64,000 nt of DNA from Gigaspora margarita (GCA_009809945.1 WTPW01001104.1:32027-96026), one strand, 5' to 3'. Positions 11,680-23,209 are shown, counted from the stretch's first letter. The notes: generated by a model from the letters alone, not told the origin. Translations and numbers: made by a program.

Positions 11680-11965
11680 TTCATAGCTTAAACTATTTAA
11701 ACTATAGCTTAAACTAATTAAGCTATCATCGGCAAATTTTATATATAGATTTATATCGATTACTAACCAGTAAGATATATATCGATGATCAATACCCCTG
11801 CCGATTATTATCGATAGTGATAATAATCGATATATATCTGGTTAATCGATATATATCTATTAGATATATATCGATTAACAGATATATATTGATAATCAAC
11901 ACCCCTGCCGATTATTAACAATAGTGATAATAATCGATATATATCTAATATGATATCAATTAATA
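11680..11965. repeat. ATCGATATATATC palindromic repeat cluster
   Basis: Repeated ATATATCGAT words and two near-identical blocks containing ACCCCTGCCGATTATTA. The left edge (AAACTATAGCTTAAACTA, TCATCGGCAAATTT) recurs inverted at about 14125-14195. Confidence 0.65.
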
Positions 11966-13391
11966 AATTATTATATTCACATAATCATGCTTGCAAGGTT
12001 TCGCAATTTATTATAAATTTATTTTTTTTATTTATTATTAGTATATATTATATTTTAAATTAAATAATCAATATTTGCAAGTTTTCGCAATTTAATATAA
12101 AAATTATTTATTTATTATTATTATATATTATATTATATTACATATTTTTATTATATATTATTATAAAAAAAAATGAAAAACCAAAAAAAAAACCCTCTGA
12201 AAAAAAATAACAAAAAAAAACAAAACCGAAAAAATAGTAATAATTTCTAACTACTTTCGCACTTCATCACATCTACTATTATATTCGCTCATATTCACTA
12301 CTTCTTGCAAAGTGTCAGAAAAGTTAGAGTTGTTCTTGTAAGTACCAGAAAAGTCAGATCGTTTTCTTGCAAAGTTTCGAAGAAAGTCAGATCGTTTTTT
12401 TGCAAAGTTTCGAAGAAAGTTAGAAATAAATAAAATAAAATTAAAAAAATAAGTAAAAAAAAAGAAAAACAAACAAAAAACAAAAACATAAACAAACTAA
12501 ATAAAAAAAAACAAAGCCCCAAATCTCTATTTTCCTAAAGTAAGAGTTCATTTCTTATAATTTAGAAATCGTTGAAGGTTTTCGCAATGTACTGGAATAA
12601 TAAAAAAATAAAAATTAAAGAAATAAGTAAAAAGAAAACAACAGAATATAACAAACTGAATAAAAAAAAAAATAAACCCAAATCTCTATTATATTTTCTT
12701 CTATTTACTCTTATTCGCTTCTATTTGCTTATATTCGCTTATTTTCGCTACTTTCTAAAAAAATGCAAGAGAACGAGCAAGACCACCCTATACAAATACA
12801 AGAGAAACGAGCAAGACCACCCCATACGAATGCAAGAGAAAAAAACAAATGGACCACCTACAAGAACACTAAAAATCTACACAATACCATCTACAAGAAT
12901 ACCAAGAGGCACGTAAAGCTATTCCACAAGAACACCAACGACACAAGCTAACGACAATTCCAACGACAATACCAACAACGACATCAACTACAACACCAGC
13001 GATGATGACAACACCAATGCGTTGCCTTGCATAAAGTGTCGGAAAGTCACTATATTTCATGCCAAAAAGTGTTTTTTTGTAGAAATAAAATAAAAAAAAA
13101 ATTAAAAAATAATAATAAATAAAAGAAAAAAAATGATACTAAACGAAATGAAACGTAAAAAAAAACAAAGCGAAAATGAAAAAACAATGTAAAAGTGATA
13201 GAAGATCTAAAATTATAAACAAAAAAAATAAACAAAGATCTAATCTGATCTTGTCCTACGATTATTGAAACATTTCGAAACAAATCGAAACATTTGAAAA
13301 TATTAATTAAACGCGACCTTGGTATGATTTAGGATACAGATTTACAGATCCAGCCCAGTTCTAAAATATTTCGAATATATTCGAAATATTA
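11966..13391. other. Low-complexity AT-rich region with short tandem repeats
   Basis: Two small tandem arrays stand out: about three copies of a unit containing TTGCAAAGTTTCGAAGAAAG at 12330-12425, and about three copies of a unit containing GAACGAGCAAGACCACCC at 12763-12840. Many A-rich and TTCGCT words. The ORFs across 12251-13283 are Phe/Lys-rich shadows without family signal. Confidence 0.5.
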
Positions 13392-13549
13392 NNNNNNNNN
13401 NNNNNNNNNNNNNNNNNNNNNNNNNNNNNNNNNNNNNNNNNNNNNNNNNNNNNNNNNNNNNNNNNNNNNNNNNNNNNNNNNNNNNNNNNNNNNNNNNNNN
13501 NNNNNNNNNNNNNNNNNNNNNNNNNNNNNNNNNNNNNNNNNNNNNNNNN
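13392..13549. other. Assembly gap (158 N)
   Basis: Run of N between AT-rich flanks. Confidence 1.
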
Positions 13550-14198
13550 TTTTTTTACCCGGGGATGGTCAAAACATTATGTAATCGTTAAAGATCTATT
13601 AATTCACAATCCATATATAAATGATAGGATTTTATAAATTACGAAAGTATAATTTACTATGTTTTTTATATATGAATGAAATCTTTTTTTCCTCTACATT
13701 TATAAAAATTTTATATAGTTACAAAAAATAAAATATCAATATCTTTTTATTTATCAAACCAATTTCAAAAATTTTTTTACATTATATATAAAAAGGTATT
13801 CTCTACATTTTTCAATTAGAAGATCTAGTACATTATCATAATAAAAAAAAAGTTAGCTATAGAGGAAAAAAAGATTTCATAATTATAATAAATTTAATAG
13901 TAATTTGCACCTATGAAATACTATCCTTCTTATGTGAATTAGCAATTAATCGTTATATATCATTTCAAATAATTCTGATTATAATCGATTTATAGATATA
14001 TAACGATTTAATATAAAAAATGATATATATTGATTTAGATATATATCGATTTTTATCCAATTAATTGATATATAATGATATTTTATAATCGATATAAAAC
14101 GATTAAGTGTTATATATCGATTAATATCTATATATGAAATTTGCGGATGATAGTTTAAGCTATTTAAGCTATGACTTAAACTAGTTAAACTAAAGTCT
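13550..14198. repeat. AT-rich spacer with inverted copy of the ATATATCGAT cluster
   Basis: From about 13940 ATATATCGAT palindromes appear, ending GAAATTTGCGGATGATAG and GCTATTTAAGCTATGACT, the inverse of the 11680-11745 block. 13550-13930 shows nothing recognisable. Confidence 0.5.
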
Positions 14199-14289
14199 AA
14201 ACAATCAGAACTCTGAAATATATATAGATAGGTCAGGTATTAGTTTGCTTATTTTTTGGGGTTTTATACAGATATTGTAATTTTTTGCT

Positions 14290-14525
14290 TATTTTTGAGA
14301 TTTTTTGCAGATCCTTTTATTTTTAGCAATTTTATAATGAACCTTACCTAGTATTGTCATAGAACAGGTTTGAACAATGATTTGGACAATTTTGAACAAT
14401 TTTAAACAATTAAATAAAGTAAAATTATTTAAAATTTTATTAAGATAATCTATTTTAATTTTAACTGAAATGTGTTTAGCACCTAAAAAAATATATTCCT
14501 TAAACCGTACAGTTTTAGCAGACAA
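14290..14525 (-). pseudogene. Transposon-derived coding remnant
   Basis: A 78-codon minus-strand frame containing GAKHISVKIKIDYLNKILNN, closely matching the remnant inside the hAT MITE at 11097-11377 (GAEHISEKIKLDYLNKILSN). Shared coding debris in two different elements supports a real former protein, probably a transposase segment, but I cannot assign the domain. Confidence 0.45.
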
Positions 14526-15796
14526 ATTTGCCTGCTTAAATTTTATAAATTCATATCTGATCTATTTTTTTAAAAAAAATAAAATATTTTATCCCTTAAA
14601 CTGTAAGCAATTCCAGGCAAATTTGTCTGGAAAATTGCTATAAATATGCTTATAATCTATATTTTTTAAAACTTAAAATATTTAATTAAATTTTTTTTTG
14701 ATAATATTTGAAAATAAGAATTATATTATAGTAGTATTTAATTTTATATTATAAGAAAAAAAGTTTAAGTTACTTATAAGCTAAAAATAGACCAATTTTA
14801 AAAAATTTATTAGCCAAAAAAATTATTTACTTATTTTTGGCGAACTCTATAAATGTTAGCTCTAGCTCTCTGTTCTAATAAAATATTGTTGTTTATAAAA
14901 AGAATTACAACTTTAATTATTGCAACTTTTGTGATTTATTTGTAAAAATTAGGACTTTAATTAGAAGTGAAAATTTTTTTTATAGATGGGAACATATAAA
15001 ATTTAAGAAAATCTAAAGAAAAGCTTTATAGTAAAAATTTTAAATTAAAAACTTCAAACTTTTATTACTTTTAAGTTTATTAATAATTTTAAAAAATTTT
15101 TATAATAAAGTTTATAAAGTATATTTTAAAGAAAATATTCTATAAATAAAGTATACCCCATATTCTTAATAAATTTTTATTTTATTTAAAAAATTGTAAA
15201 TATGATTAAAAATTCCAGCCAAATTTGTCTGGAATACGGTTTAAGGGATAATTTTTTTTTTTAAATAAAAACTATGATTATATACTATTTAAAACTTCTT
15301 TTTATTTGCTTAATATTTATAAAAAATTTGAAGTTGTTTATAAAAAAAAAATTTATAATTTTAAAAATTTTTTCTGTTTTTTTAGCTTTACTCAATAAAA
15401 ATATAAGATTGACCCCCCTATTACCTTAATCCAAAGTTGTAGACAATTTAAAATTACATTACTTTTATTATTAAAACTTTTATAATTTATTAAGCAAAAT
15501 TTGAACTTTACTTAATAGTAACTACAAAATTTCTCTTTGGGAACATATAAAATTTTAAGAAACTTTTTAAAATTTTAATAGTAAAACTAAAAAATAAGTT
15601 TTATTAAAAATGTAATATCTTTATCAAAATTAAAGATAGAATGATAAAATTTAAATATTTTATATATAAAAGGAATATCTTTAATTTTATTCAATAAATA
15701 AGAGGGGTCAAGTTTAAATAAATTTTAAGAAAACTTAAAAAAACTTTTTAAAAATAATTTTAGCAGGCAAATTTGCCTGCTATACGGTTTAAGAGA
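14496..15796. mobile_element. TA-targeted MITE (TCCCTTAAACC family), outer copy
   Basis: The ends TTCCTTAAACCGTA and TACGGTTTAAGAGA, followed by TA, are the Tc1/mariner-type ends of a family also present at 14592-15248 and 22701-23690. The subterminal palindrome GCAGGCAAATTTGCCTGC is characteristic. Another, partial copy lies at about 15965-16005. Confidence 0.6.
14592..15248. mobile_element. TA-targeted MITE (TCCCTTAAACC family), inner copy
   Basis: 657 bp from TCCCTTAAACTGTA to TACGGTTTAAGGGA with TA on both sides (14590-14591, 15249-15250). Both ends carry the subterminal block CAAATTTGTCTGGAA. It is nested inside a copy of its own family. Confidence 0.75.
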
Positions 15797-15969
15797 TAGT
15801 TAAATATTTTTTAGATAGATTTATTAATTATTAAAGCCTGAACAAGCTTTGGACAATCTTGGATATTTGGATAATTTTGAATATGAACAAGCCAAAAAAG
15901 ACTATGGATAGCCTAAACGTACAACACTAACCTTATCTATCTATGTATATTTCGGGGTGCTAAACTATC

Positions 15970-17184
15970 TCTTAAACCATCCATTTTAGCAGACAAATTT
16001 GTTTATTAAAATAATTAGATAAAGTAGAATATTAAAAAAATTTTTTTATAAAGACTTTTATTTAAACCAATTATATTGAATTTCAAGCATGTAGGTATTC
16101 TGTGCCAGGTTATATCAATCATGTAGCACAGTTAAATTTTTTGAATTATTAATATTAGGGTTGGGGTTAGAGTTAGAGGTATACATGGTGACAAAATTAT
16201 TTTGGGTTTCAGAACCCGAAATTAAAAAATTTACCTGAAATTGTTTTTGATCTATTTTATTTAAAACCCAAAATTTTTTGATTCTTTTTTTGAATAGATA
16301 AAATTATAAGGAATATAAATAAATAAATTTTATTTGCTCTTCCTTATAAAAAATTTTAATTTATTTTACAAAACCCAAAAATAGACATTTTTCAAAAATC
16401 AATTTTAGTAGTATCTATGGTCAGAAGGCAAGGTTAGCAAGACATATACTATATATTCCTGAAAATAAGTTACTCTAAAAATAAACTACCCTCTAATTTT
16501 TTTCAACAATCTCAAAAAACACATTAGCAGTTGCTATATATAAAAATCCAAATTTTACTAAGTAAATATCAAAAAGTGCCATTAAGTAAACTTGTTCAGA
16601 GCATCAAAATACACTTATAGTAAAAATTGCATGTTATTTAGACAACTTTTTATTAGTACGTTTTTTAATTTTTCAAAAATTTAACAATTCAAAAATAAGC
16701 TACTTCACATTTTTTTGTATAATTTTTTTAAAAAAAAGTAGCTTATTTTTGAAAATATATGGTAGTAAAATCATTCAAGGAGAACTTTTTGTTAGTGCAC
16801 TAAAGATGGTTTTTTATACAAACTTTTGGTAAATATGCAATTTTTGACAAAACGAACAGTTGTTTTAAAATTTTATAATTGTGTTATGTTACACCTAATC
16901 TTGAAATTTAATTGGCAGTTTGGCTACATGATTGATATAACCTGGCACAAAAAACTAATATGTAAATTCCAAAGGCCCAAACCATATATTACAATTAATT
17001 GTCGCAGTATAGCATACTTGAAATGATTCAAACAAAGAGCATAGGTTCATACAATGGCTATAAAGTGTACTATTTTACCTGAACTTTTAAGTCATATATC
17101 TTTTTCATATTGTCTAAAAATTAGCTCTGTGAAGTTGGCCATGAAGTATCTTTGACCAACTTTAATTTCATATTATAAAAAGTA
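15970..17184. repeat. AT-rich region with unresolved inverted repeats
   Basis: TGTGCCAGGTTATATCAATC at about 16108 recurs inverted near 16930, bracketing about 0.85 kb. Within it, AAAATAAGTTACTC (about 16462) and GTAGCTTATTTTTGAAA (about 16737) look like ends of a second element whose AAATAAGCTACTC motif also occurs near 23806. The ORF at 16826-17026 lies across these repeats and is not accepted. Confidence 0.5.
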
Positions 17185-17192
17185 CTTCTACA

Positions 17193-18860
17193 TAGTGTTC
17201 TGACCTGGGTAAGTCTCATCTGGGTCACCCGTGGGTGGGCAGGTAACCCAGGTTGAATTATGGCCACTCGGGTGATCAACCCGCGGGTCACCTGTGGGTC
17301 AACCTGCAAGTCACCTACATGGATAACCTGTATGGGTACCAGAAACGTAGTATGAAGTACGCTTTTGTTTACAAAATTTTGAATCTTATTGGATGGCGTA
17401 TTCAAATTGATCATTTGATGCACATTAACATTACGTGTATAATGGGTACTTTAATAACATATGAATAACTTTGTGGCTGTGCCCATTTTCTAAATTCTGG
17501 CACGAGCCGTCTATACCTGTTATGCCTTGCTGCTTATACGATAGTCTTATATACTGAGCAGATCTAATGTTAAATTAGAAATGCTTTGATTAATTAATAA
17601 TGATTCGTTTAAATTTGTTTAATGCCAAATGAAATCAATTTTTGTTTGAGAAACTTGTGGCTATGCACAGCTGACACGATGAGTTAAGCTCGTGACGAAG
17701 CAGTCATTATTGCGATATCAGCTGGCTTTATTGTAGATCACATTTGATTTTTGTCTTTTATGGTTAGTCCAGTGCTTTGGTTGAGGCTTTTTATTAATTT
17801 TTATTGGGATGACATATGATTTTAGTGAATATAGGTTTCTATGAATATTGGCAAATAGGATATATTGAAGTAGTGCTAGGGAGGCTGTAAGCATGCGGAC
17901 GTTAAGAAATGAAGTTTATAAGGGTTTTTGTACAGAATGGAGGAAGTTATCTTTTGTTTCGCTATCACACGCCTTGGTAAAAACTGGCTCTATCTCTCTC
18001 CCCCATTTTAAATAGCTCTGCAAGTATTAGTAGCGTCAGTTTGGTTGGGCGATATATTAAATATTAAGGATCCATGGCTACAGTGGCATTACAAAGATCT
18101 TTGCAGTCAGTTTTTGGGCTCTGCGCCTATGTGGGCAGTGCAAGGACCATCAATAGCAATTTTTGAGCTCCGCGGCTATAGTGAGCAATGCAAGGACCCT
18201 TACAAGTAAATAGTCAGGCTCTGCGGCTGCAGTGGCAATGCAAGGACCTTATTAGTGGATAGTTAGGCTCCGTTGTTGCGTTAGCAGTGCAAGGATCTGA
18301 AATAGATCCTAAAGGATAATGCTCTGATTCTCTTTTAACTATCTGGATATATTAGTGTTTTTCTTATATTTGGGATTTTCATATAGTAGGCAGTTTTTTT
18401 AGAACTTTGGAGTTTAGGAAATTTGGAGAACAAGAGGTGGGTAGTTTAAGTGTTTGATAGATTAGAAAAATGATTGTACGAGTTCAAATAATTAGTCCTA
18501 GCCTAAAGACTTTGTCGTAAGCATTGAAGTTTGAGTATGTAACGCTAGAGCTTGCTTGGATAGCGAACCCTTTCCAATATGTTTTACATAATGTATTTGT
18601 TTTATCATATAACAATAAAGTAGCTGATCAGGCTTTATCTCTACTTCTCTACTACTTGTAATTTATACATACTGATGTGTTAATAATGATGAAATATTAT
18701 TAAGCTTGCCAATTTTATCTATCAATATTCTAGTTTTCACCCAGATCACCCGGGTAACCCGTAGCAGAATTTTTCTATTACCTAGTGTTCACCTAGGTTA
18801 CCTGGGTGACCCACTTGCGTGTGACCCAAGTTGGGATTTTTGGGATGGGTTAGAACACTA
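17193..18860. mobile_element. hAT-type element with GC-rich subterminal repeats
   Basis: 1,668 bp bounded by TAGTGTTCTGACC and GGGTTAGAACACTA. Target duplication CTTCTACA (17185-17192) / CTTCCACA (18861-18868), 8 bp with one mismatch. Both ends carry clusters of GGGTCACCCG/GGGTAACCC words (17205-17335, 18735-18840), the sort of subterminal repeats hAT transposases bind. The interior has no transposase ORF but contains a tandem repeat (18075-18300). Confidence 0.88.
18075..18300. repeat. Tandem repeat, roughly 55-60-bp unit, in the hAT-type element
   Basis: Four to five copies of a unit containing GGCTCTGCGGCTGCAGTGGC followed by AATGCAAGGACC. GC content is far above the surroundings. Confidence 0.8.
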
Positions 18861-18869
18861 CTTCCACAT

Positions 18870-19530
18870 GATGATCGTAAAGATTTTTAATAATTATTAT
18901 GTAATAGTACTTTTTTAATATTAAATTTGATTGTAAATACTATATAAGCATGGCGGACATTCAATTTGATTGGCTTGAAGATCACTGGGTTATACAATAT
19001 AAAAAAAATTTTAAAGTAATCCTTATTATGAAAAACTATATCGTCAATTGGCAACTTGTAGTTTTTATAATAAAATTTTTTTAAAACATATTATAGTGCT
19101 CTTTAACTCTTTGCATGTCTTCTGTAAAAAAAGATCAGTATAGATCAAATATTTCAAAAAACTTTAATTAGAGGGCAAATTCAAGCAAGTAATACCGTAA
19201 TATGTATACAATGCATAAGTTAATGGAGTTTTAATCGTTATATAAACTTTTTTTTTGTTTCAAACTCAACATCTTTTCTACAACTCAAGATTTAATACGG
19301 GTCTACTAATCATACTGTGTATGACTTTTATATGTAGTCAAAGATCAGAAATCTGTATTTTCGAATATGTAGTTTCAGAATTCATAGGATCTCTGCAGTA
19401 TTAAAAGGTAGTTTTTCCTTAAACTTTATTTTAAATTTTGCTTTATTACATACTTACTATTTTTATAGTTAATTTAATTTTTCAAGCCAGTAAAGCATCG
19501 AAATTATTAATTTCCAAAATATTTTAAAGA
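18870..19530. other. AT-rich spacer
   Basis: No gene recognised. It may contain the lost 5' part of the BTB pseudogene downstream, but no BTB motif could be read with confidence. Confidence 0.4.
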
Positions 19531-19749
19531 TAACAGCAAAGCCTGCCCAGTTCAATTTCTATAGTATCTGCTCGCCCTGATTTATTTAAAACTTCGTCCA
19601 AGTTGGTAGTAATTTCACTAAGTTGGCGATCATTGAGTTTAGTTTGTAAATTGGCATATCAGTTTTTTACAAAAAAATAAATAAGACTTAAAAATTAAAG
19701 AATTTTTTACTTTAAAGTTCTTATTTTAACTTTTTTTAAATATTTTATC

Positions 19750-20640
19750 ACAGAATTTAATAACATCGCACCTTACTGAAAAAAGTTAGAAAAACTTGGA
19801 TTTGAGAGAAGAAACGTATTAGTATTAAATAGGTATATTTATAGTGGCTTTGTTTCATTAGAAAATCTTAATGACCAGTCTATTTTTGATCTTGTTCAAG
19901 CCGCTAATGAGCTTCTTCTAGAAAAATTAATAGAAAGTCTTGAGGCTTATTTAATTAAAACAAATACTCACTAGTTGTGTTTACATTTTGCACATATTTA
20001 TAAAATGCATTAATTTCATTTATCAAACGTGATGATTTACAAATAAAAGAAATCAAAATTTGGAATCATGTCATCGAATGAAGGATTGTACAAAATTTGA
20101 CTTTACTTTTAGACATTGAAAATTGGTTCTATGAAAATTTTATAACCTTAAAGACTACTCTGTAAGATTGTTTATCTTTTATTCATTATTTTCAAATTTC
20201 TAGTTATGATGTTGCAAAATATATATTACCGTATTCGTTAATCCTTAAAAAAAATCTTTGGAAAAACTTGTCAAGTAAATTTATATCTCCTAATCATCAA
20301 ATTTCATCAACAATTCTACCTTCTCGAATTATATCTGTTCTAGTTTTACCATAGATATTAAATCCTGCTACACTAATATTATAAGATATTATCTTTTGCT
20401 ATGCGGAGAACCAGAATTAATAACTGATCTGCGGGTGATAGAACAAAATTAAAAAAGGGTAAAGAGGGGTTTGTGAGCTTCTATGCTCAGCAGGATGCTA
20501 TAATAAAAAATGGTCAAATTCCCAAACAGATTAACTAAACCATTTTTAACTGTTATCAATGAAGAACATGCTGTAAAAATTACATCATGGATTGATAAAA
20601 AGATAGCAGATGTGTATTGCAAAAATCCTGCAATGACTTT
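19750..20640 (+). pseudogene. BTB/TLDc-domain protein gene, decayed
   Basis: Three segments match the BTB-BACK-TLDc layout. Near 19825-19975 is the end of a BTB domain (RYIYSGFVSLENL, then FDLVQAANELLLEKLIESLE). Near 20205-20345 is the BACK-like linker (SSYDVAKYILPYS, then NHQISSTILPSR). Near 20515-20620 is the start of a TLDc domain (LTKPFLTVINEEH, ITSWIDKK). Stops and frame changes between segments (for example TAG at about 19972 and about 20181) and a missing N-terminal half make it a pseudogene. Such proteins are expanded in Rhizophagus and are probably adaptors for ubiquitin ligases. The assignment comes from remembered family patterns, not a search. Confidence 0.72.
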
Positions 20641-20768
20641 GAATCTTGGTAATAATAATTCTGGTAATAATAATCTTGGATCAGAATGAGGAAAAGCGTT
20701 AGCAGTTGCACTCTGCAAAAATACTACACTGATAATGATCTTGGATCAAAATAAAGAAAGCTTAACTA
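20625..20768 (+). pseudogene. RNI-type leucine-rich repeat fragment
   Basis: In frame with the TLDc fragment the sequence reads LNLGNNNSGNNNLGSE, a TGA where Gly or Trp is expected, then GKALAVALCKNTTL, the signature of RNI-like LRR proteins (LxLxxNxLGxEGGxALAxAL). It directly follows the BTB/TLDc segment and directly precedes the intron-like array, so this may be a chimera of two gene fragments. Confidence 0.6.
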
Positions 20769-21640
20769 GTAAAAGCTAAGTACCAGTTTATATTTTTTTG
20801 TGTGTGTTTTTTGTTTTTTAATTCTTTACTAATGCCTTTCTTTTTTTTATAGGGCTGTGCTTCTCTAGGACTAGTAAAATTGAGTCACGCTTGAGTTCTA
20901 GGATCCAGTAAAAGCTAAGTACTAGTTTCATATTTTTCTTTTCTGTGTGTTTTGTTTTTTAACTCTTTACTAATATTTTTCTTTTTTTATAGAATTGTGC
21001 TTTACTAAGAATAGTAAAATTGAACTGGGCTCCGAGTAGAACTTGCAACTGGTAAAAACTAAGTACTAGTTTTATATTTTTCCCATATATGTGTTTTGTT
21101 TTTTTAATTCTTTACTGATACCTTTTTTTCTTATAGAATTTTATTTTGCTAAAAATAATGAGATTAAACCAGACTTGAGTTCTGGGATCAGGTAGAGTTT
21201 GTAACTAGTAAAAGCTAAGTACCAGTTTCATATTTCTTGTATGTGAGTATTTTGTTTTTTAATTCTTTACTAATGCCTTTCTTTTTTTACAGAGTTGTGC
21301 TTTGCTAGGAATCTTGAGTTCTGAGATCTGAGTGGAGATTGTGACTAGTAAAAGCTGAGTATCTTATATGATTTGTTTTTTTAATTCTTTACTAATGCCT
21401 TTCTTTCTTTACAGGATTGAAGCTTGAGTTCTAGGATTCAGATAGAGCATATAACTAGTAAAAGCTAAGTATCAGTTTTATATTTTTTGTATATATTTTG
21501 TTTTTTTAATTCTATACTAATGCCTTTCTTTCTTTACGGGTTTGTGCTTAACATTAGGAAAGGTGATTAGAATTGAAAATAAAATTTAGAATCTGGATAA
21601 AAATAAGTACTAGTTATTTGTTAACTTAGTTTTTGTTTTT
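20769..21640 (+). repeat. Tandem array of intron-like modules
   Basis: Six units, period 110-156 bp, plus a seventh degraded one. Each has a 5' splice-site-like GTAAAAGCTAAGT, then TTTGTTTTTTAATTCTTTACT, an AATGCC that completes a TACTAAT branch site, a T-rich tract and TATAG or ACAG. Intron-like parts are 20769-20852, 20908-20992, 21052-21136, 21208-21292, 21348-21414 and 21458-21538 (last AG changed to GG). The 43-71-bp exon-like parts share TTGTGCTTTACTA and CTTGAGTTCTGGGATC. The array starts right where the LRR reading frame stops. Confidence 0.8.
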
Positions 21641-21649
21641 GTATGTTTG

Positions 21650-21912
21650 TGATTTTAATATAAGTCAATAAAAAGAAAATTGTTAAGCTATAAAGCCATA
21701 GTATAGTAATTATGATATATAGGTGTGTAATGTGAGATTTGTTAATAATTAAAATTTTTAATATGTATAACAGATAAATAAAATTTTTAAGTATTATTAA
21801 TATTGAAAATCAAAAATATATTATTCATATTACGGTATTGGATATATATTGATTACTACAGTACTATCAGTTACATATTGCGATACATGTAAATTTAGAA
21901 ATCTATAACAGA
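21650..21912. other. AT-rich spacer
   Basis: Nothing recognised. Confidence 0.5.
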
Positions 21913-21915
21913 TAA

Positions 21916-22067
21916 GGGCAGTGTCATTAATCACCTGATTATTTTTTATTAGAGGTCTACCCCTTCTCCCTCTCCATAATATAGATTTGGTCAGGTTCCT
22001 ATATATAATTTCAACATTTTTTACCCTCCTCCCTTCCTAAAAAATCACCTGATTTTTGTCACTCCCC
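21916..22067. mobile_element. PIF/Harbinger-like MITE, TAA TSD
   Basis: 152 bp with ends GGGCAGTGTCATTAATCACC and inverted GATTTTTGTCACTCCCC, flanked by TAA on both sides. Internal TACCCCTTCTCCC and TACCCTCCTCCC blocks mirror the C-rich tracts of the larger element at 6095-8256, its apparent relative. Confidence 0.8.
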
Positions 22068-22698
22068 TAAATTTTCAATTGAATATGTAGAACAATCCAG
22101 AAAGAAATCTAAAATGATCTGATACTAAATAAAGTATGATCATTAATTGCCAAATATGATAAAATCTTGAGAAAATTCTAAATACCTAAATTTATATAAT
22201 GATCTATATTATGCATATTGTTTACTTGTTTACATTTTTTGACCAATTAAAACAAATATCTGCCATGCTAATAAAATATATAATATTGAATAAAAATGTA
22301 TATTTAATTTAAAATAAATTTAAAATATATAATGTATAATAATAAATAAAAAAATATAAAATTTTATATTAAATTGCAAAACAATATAGAAAACCTGTGA
22401 AAACGTTCAAAAATTTGCAAAAGCAATGATTATGTGAATATGTATATCGTTTATTTATTTTTTAAAAAAATTTTGAAAATTTTGCAAAATATTGCAAAAT
22501 ATTGCAATAGTATGCAAAATATTGCCTCTTGTAACCCCAGAGGGGTTATTAGATATGGGGTTGCATTGTTTTTATTTGTCCTATTTCACAATATTTTGCA
22601 ATATATTTCGAAATATTTCGAAAGAAATATATGCTGAAATCTTTTGAAAAATTTTGATTCTTTCGAAAGATTTCATATATTTATTTTGCTGATAAATA
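22068..22698. other. AT-rich region with TTGCAAAATA repeats
   Basis: GCAAAATATTGCAAAATATTG near 22490 is mirrored by ACAATATTTTGCAATATATT near 22590, around a small palindrome CCCCAGAGGGGTT. The block near 22370-22440 resembles an inverted copy of 11980-12015. No gene. Confidence 0.5.
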
Positions 22699-23015
22699 TA
22701 TCCCTAAATTTGTTATGCAGCAAATTTGCTTGCATAAATTTTAAATATTAAATTTTTTAAATAAAACTTTAAATATTAATTTTAGCTATATACTTTCTAA
22801 GTAAAAAATATAATATTAGGTCTGTTTTATCAACTTTATTATAAAATTTTTTAAAATTATTAAAAAACTTTGGTGTAATAAAAGTTTGAAGATTTTGTGT
22901 TAGAACTTTTACTATAGAATTTTTTCTTTAGATTTTTTCAAATTTTATATGTTTCCGTCTATTAAAAAATTTTTACTTCTAATACAAGTCTTAATTTTTA
23001 CAAGTAAATCACTTA

Positions 23016-23131
23016 CCATATTTTTGTGTAATAACGCTCATAAGTGTTATTTCAAATCTTGGCCTGAATTAAGCTTAATTCAGACCAAAAATAGTAATTC
23101 CACCCCTGTGCATTATTACGCAAAAATACGG
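23016..23131. mobile_element. 116-bp TA-targeted MITE
   Basis: CCATATTTTTGTGTAATAA at the left and TTATTACGCAAAAATACGG at the right, with TA flanks. The centre contains CTGAATTAAGCTTAATTCAG, a perfect palindrome. Confidence 0.75.
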
Positions 23132-23209
23132 TAAAACACAATAATAAAAGTTGTAATCCTTTATATAAACTACAATATTGTATTAGGAACTATATTTTTA
23201 AAACCAATA

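Larger units (their letters stand above)
14207..15961. mobile_element. Larger element of the AGGACCC/TATATTTC family, 8-bp TSD
   Basis: 1,755 bp between AGAACTCTGAAATATATA and TATATTTCGGGGTGCT, flanked by AAACAATC (14199-14206) and AAACTATC (15962-15969), an 8-bp duplication with one mismatch. Ends match the 181-bp MITE at 8311. It carries a minus-strand coding remnant (14290-14525) and two nested copies of a TA-targeted MITE. Confidence 0.85.

Noticed and set aside
12251..13283. Overlapping ORFs of 60-114 codons on both strands
   Set aside because: Phe/Leu- or Lys/Asn-rich translations of A/T homopolymer DNA and short tandem repeats; no domain, no splice structure.
20769..21640. CRISPR-like array
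   Set aside because: Repeat units are far too long and too variable, spacers are not unique sequences, and the genome is eukaryotic. The repeated part carries splice-signal features instead.
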